Positions 60,327-64,000 of a stretch of 64,000 bases of DNA are shown one piece after another. Position numbers and translations under genes: made by a program. The stretch covers positions 2,108,001-2,172,000 of the forward strand of contig NZ_CP060039.1 of NCBI RefSeq assembly GCF_014211915.1, read 5' to 3'. The notes beneath the pieces were generated by a model, which did no database searches, was not told the origin of the DNA, and saw nothing but the letters and a program-made list of their open reading frames with translations. Origin of the DNA: Burkholderia cenocepacia. GTDB lineage: Bacteria > Pseudomonadota > Gammaproteobacteria > Burkholderiales > Burkholderiaceae. Numbering within the stretch: position 1 is the first letter of the stretch; each line of letters opens with the position of its first letter.

Positions 60327-60815
60327 CGTGATGCTACCGCCGGTCGTCTCGCAATAGTTGCTGAGAATGCGGCGCAGCATGCTCTTCAGGAACCCGACTT
60401 CTTCCGGCGTAAACCCGTCCAGCACCTGGTCGAGCACGCTGCGGAAAATGGGCGGCAGCCGTTCGGCCAGCGCGCGGCCTTCGTCGGTGAGCTCGAGCCG
60501 CACGACGCGCCGATCCTCGACGCTCCGCACGCGCGACAGCAGGCCGCGTTTCTCGACCCGGTCGAGCAGGCGCGTGACCGCGCTTGCGTCGATGCCGTAT
60601 TCGCGTGCGAGTTCGGCGGCCGTCGAGCACTTGCCGACCGCGATCATGAACAGCATGCTCGCTTGCGTGCCCGTGATGCCCAGCTCTTCCTGCGTGCGCT
60701 GCGTGACGAGATTGGTCATCACCGACTTCACGCGCGACATCAGATAACCGACGCTGTCGTTCATCTGATACGTAGAGAGCGGCGAAACGGGCGGTGGGGT
60801 AGGAGAATCCGACAT
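60324..60815 (-). CDS. MarR-family regulator of the efflux operon
   Basis: 163 residues from the ATG at 60815 (AGGG upstream). A winged helix of MarR type: ELGITGTQASMLFMI, AAELAREYGIDASAVTRLLD, and the wing RSVEDRRVVRLELTDEG. The family represses efflux operons and releases DNA on binding phenolic ligands. First gene of the marR-oprM-emrA-emrB run; the E. coli equivalent is EmrR (MprA). Confidence 0.9.
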   Translation of the reverse strand: MSDSPTPPPVSPLSTYQMNDSVGYLMSRVKSVMTNLVTQRTQEELGITGTQASMLFMIAVGKCSTAAELAREYGIDASAVTRLLDRVEKRGLLSRVRSVEDRRVVRLELTDEGRALAERLPPIFRSVLDQVLDGFTPEEVGFLKSMLRRILSNYCETTGGSIT

Positions 60816-61052
60816 AAAACCCTGAAGCTGCAATAGTTGACTAGGCAGCAGTATAGGCACAATTGCTTGCCGCGGCAAATGTTAATCGAACCGCGAAACG
60901 CGCGCTCCGTCCGGCGAGAATCCCTTGTCTCGATAAGGTTTTTCGGCGCGCCAGTCGTGGTGCGGAAGAGGCTCGACCGGGTCGGGAGCGGAGGGCGGGG
61001 CGGCCCGTTTTGTTGCGTTGCAACGTGTAGGCCAGCTCTCGCCACTCGCCCG

Positions 61053-61061
61053 TGCTATAAT
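61053..61061 (+). promoter_or_regulatory. extended -10 promoter of typA
   Basis: TGC followed by perfect TATAAT (61056-61061), an extended -10 element; no clear -35. Predicted start near 61068, leader about 78 nt. Confidence 0.6.
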
Positions 61062-61145
61062 TTGAGGCTCACCAAGCTGCAACGGCGCGCGCCCGTGAAA
61101 AACGAGCGCGCGCGTTTGCGCGTTCAAACGGATTTCCAGGTTTCT

Positions 61146-62972
<1,827 letters not shown>

Positions 62973-63000
62973 GCATCGATCGTTCCCGAGCACGACGAAA

Positions 63001-63026
63001 AAGGCTGCCTTCGGGCAGCCTTTTTT
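63001..63026 (+). terminator. terminator after typA
   Basis: 9-bp stem AAGGCTGCC with GGCAGCCTT, TTCG loop, T6. Confidence 0.92.
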
Positions 63027-63182
63027 GCATCTGCGCGTCGTGCAACCGGATTGCCTGCAAAACACTGTTCCCGCAGGTCGCCGCAATCCGGCAAAACCCC
63101 GCCGCGCGGCGCTTTCAGGCACATTTCGCCGTGAACTCCGGTATCGGTTCTGTGATATGCTGCGCGCACGCAAGTTTTAGGT

Positions 63183-63289
63183 CCTTCCAAGCAAGACTTG
63201 ATTCGCAATCCGCTAAACGGTCAGGCCGTGTCGCGGAAGGTTGAGTAACCCGCTATTTCTCGAGAAGCTCGAAGAAAGGTGAGCGTAAA
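63183..63289 (+). ncRNA. structured 5' leader of sucA (sucA RNA motif candidate)
   Basis: Within 107 nt before sucA: CCTTCC (63183-63188) pairs with GGAAGG (63235-63240), enclosing a hairpin ACGG/CCGT (63217-63229). A second hairpin, CGAG/CTCG extended by TTC/GAA (63257-63276), ends against the ribosome site AGGTGA. A conserved 'sucA RNA' motif upstream of sucA is described in Burkholderiales; I cannot verify the covariance model. It could hide the ribosome site and control sucA translation. A possible promoter with -10 TATGCT lies at 63156-63161. Confidence 0.55.
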
Positions 63290-64000
63290 ATGTCAGATGT
63301 AATGAAGCAGTTTCAGCTGAACTCCTATCTGTTCGGCGGCAATGCTTCGTACGTTGAAGAACTGTACGATGCATACCTCAACAATCCGGCATCGGTGCCG
63401 GAGAACTGGCGCGAGTATTTCGACGCGTTGCAGAACGTGCCTGCAACCGACGGCTCGAATGCCAATGACGTCGCTCACTTCCCGATCGTCGAATCGTTCG
63501 CCGAGCGTGCGAAGGCCAATGCCTTCATCCCCCGTGAAAGCACCAGCAATCTCGCGACCGCACGCAAGCAGGTGCACGTCCAGTCGCTGATCAGCGCCTA
63601 CCGCTTCCTCGGCTCGCAATGGGCCAACCTCGATCCGCTGAAGCGTCGCGAACGTCCCGCCATTCCCGAACTCGAACCGGCTTTCTACGACTTCTCCGAA
63701 GGCGACCTCGACCAGACCTACAGCGCAAGCAACCTGTACTTCGGTTTCGACCAGGCTTCGCTGCGTGACATCGTCAAGGGTCTGCGCGACACGTACTGCG
63801 GCACGATCGGCGCCGAGTACATGTACATCAGCGACCCGGAACAGAAGCGCTGGTGGCAGGAGCGCCTGGAATCGACCCGCGCGACGCCGTCGTTCTCGAT
63901 CGAGAAGAAGAAGCACATCCTGAATCGCCTGACGGCCGCCGAAGGCCTCGAGCGCTACCTGCATACCAAGTACGTCGGCCAGAAGCGCTTCTCGCTCGAA
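63290..64000 (+). CDS. sucA: 2-oxoglutarate dehydrogenase E1 component, C-terminus cut by window edge
   Basis: 237 residues of about 950 visible, open to base 64000. N-terminal segment FGGNASYVEELYDAYLNNPA, then the E1 domain opening with SLISAYRFLGSQWANLDPL and YMYISDPEQKRWWQERLE, characteristic of OdhA/SucA. It decarboxylates 2-oxoglutarate using thiamine diphosphate in the TCA cycle. The leader structure upstream suggests post-transcriptional control. sucB and lpd are expected beyond the right edge. Confidence 0.96.
   Translation, partial: MSDVMKQFQLNSYLFGGNASYVEELYDAYLNNPASVPENWREYFDALQNVPATDGSNANDVAHFPIVESFAERAKANAFIPRESTSNLATARKQVHVQSLISAYRFLGSQWANLDPLKRRERPAIPELEPAFYDFSEGDLDQTYSASNLYFGFDQASLRDIVKGLRDTYCGTIGAEYMYISDPEQKRWWQERLESTRATPSFSIEKKKHILNRLTAAEGLERYLHTKYVGQKRFSLE

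Overview
The window is high-GC DNA in which almost every codon ends in G or C. Gene content and order fit chromosome 1 of a Burkholderia, most likely of the Burkholderia cepacia complex. The evidence is protein similarity recognised by eye and a set of syntenic housekeeping blocks: thrS-infC-rpmI-rplT-pheS-pheT-ihfA-merR, scpB-rluB, rimP-nusA-infB-rbfA-truB, and typA followed by sucA. Species level cannot be fixed without a search.

Layout. 1-4 kb: one end of a FUSC-type aromatic-acid or drug efflux operon, with a divergent LysR regulator. 4-7.3 kb: a tight minus-strand operon (WrbA, a DUF2069 membrane protein, an FAD-linked 2-hydroxyacid dehydrogenase, a metallophosphoesterase). 7.5-13.3 kb: a YihY/BrkB membrane protein, a DUF962 protein, a CBS protein, a fused lysophospholipid transporter-acyltransferase and aroC. 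13.3-18.7 kb: acyl-CoA metabolism (ETF-ubiquinone oxidoreductase, SDR, thioesterase, succinyl-CoA:3-ketoacid CoA-transferase) with a PAS-LuxR regulator. 18.8-22.2 kb: a three-gene operon (exported NTF2-like protein, Tat-exported deacetylase, degenerate SDR) divergent from a LysR gene. 22.3-25.9 kb: hydrolase, RidA, RelA. 26-34.2 kb: tRNA-Val and the translation operon. 34.3-42.6 kb: an internally duplicated lipoprotein, a methyltransferase, tRNA-Pro, bamC, a candidate structured RNA and several small genes. 42.8-45.8 kb: a solo IS5/IS402-type N-terminal domain, a LysR gene and an aminotransferase. 46-55.8 kb: scpB-rluB and the rimP-nusA-infB-rbfA-truB operon. 55.9-60.8 kb: a marR-oprM-emrA-emrB tripartite efflux operon. 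61-64 kb: typA, then the start of sucA with a structured leader.

How the parts work together. Most of the window is translation and ribosome biogenesis (thrS, infC, rpmI, rplT, pheST, rluB, rimP, nusA, infB, rbfA, truB, typA, two tRNAs) plus the stringent response (relA). Two tripartite efflux systems, each with its own outer-membrane lipoprotein and a local regulator, are the main environmental-response modules. No prophage, CRISPR array, intact insertion sequence or genomic island was seen.

The most interesting unexplained signal is non-coding. Between bamC and a small monooxygenase gene there is a -24/-12 (sigma-54-like) promoter match with two palindromes 90-130 bp upstream. About 210 nt follow that can fold into a branched stem and several strong hairpins, ending in an 11-bp terminator. 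It looks like a sigma-54-dependent small RNA. Other points: infC starts at ATC; rimP has a promoter-leader-terminator arrangement; near-perfect operators lie beside the ETF-QO gene and in the marR efflux operon; and a 736-aa lipoprotein is built from two tandem repeats of about 270 residues.
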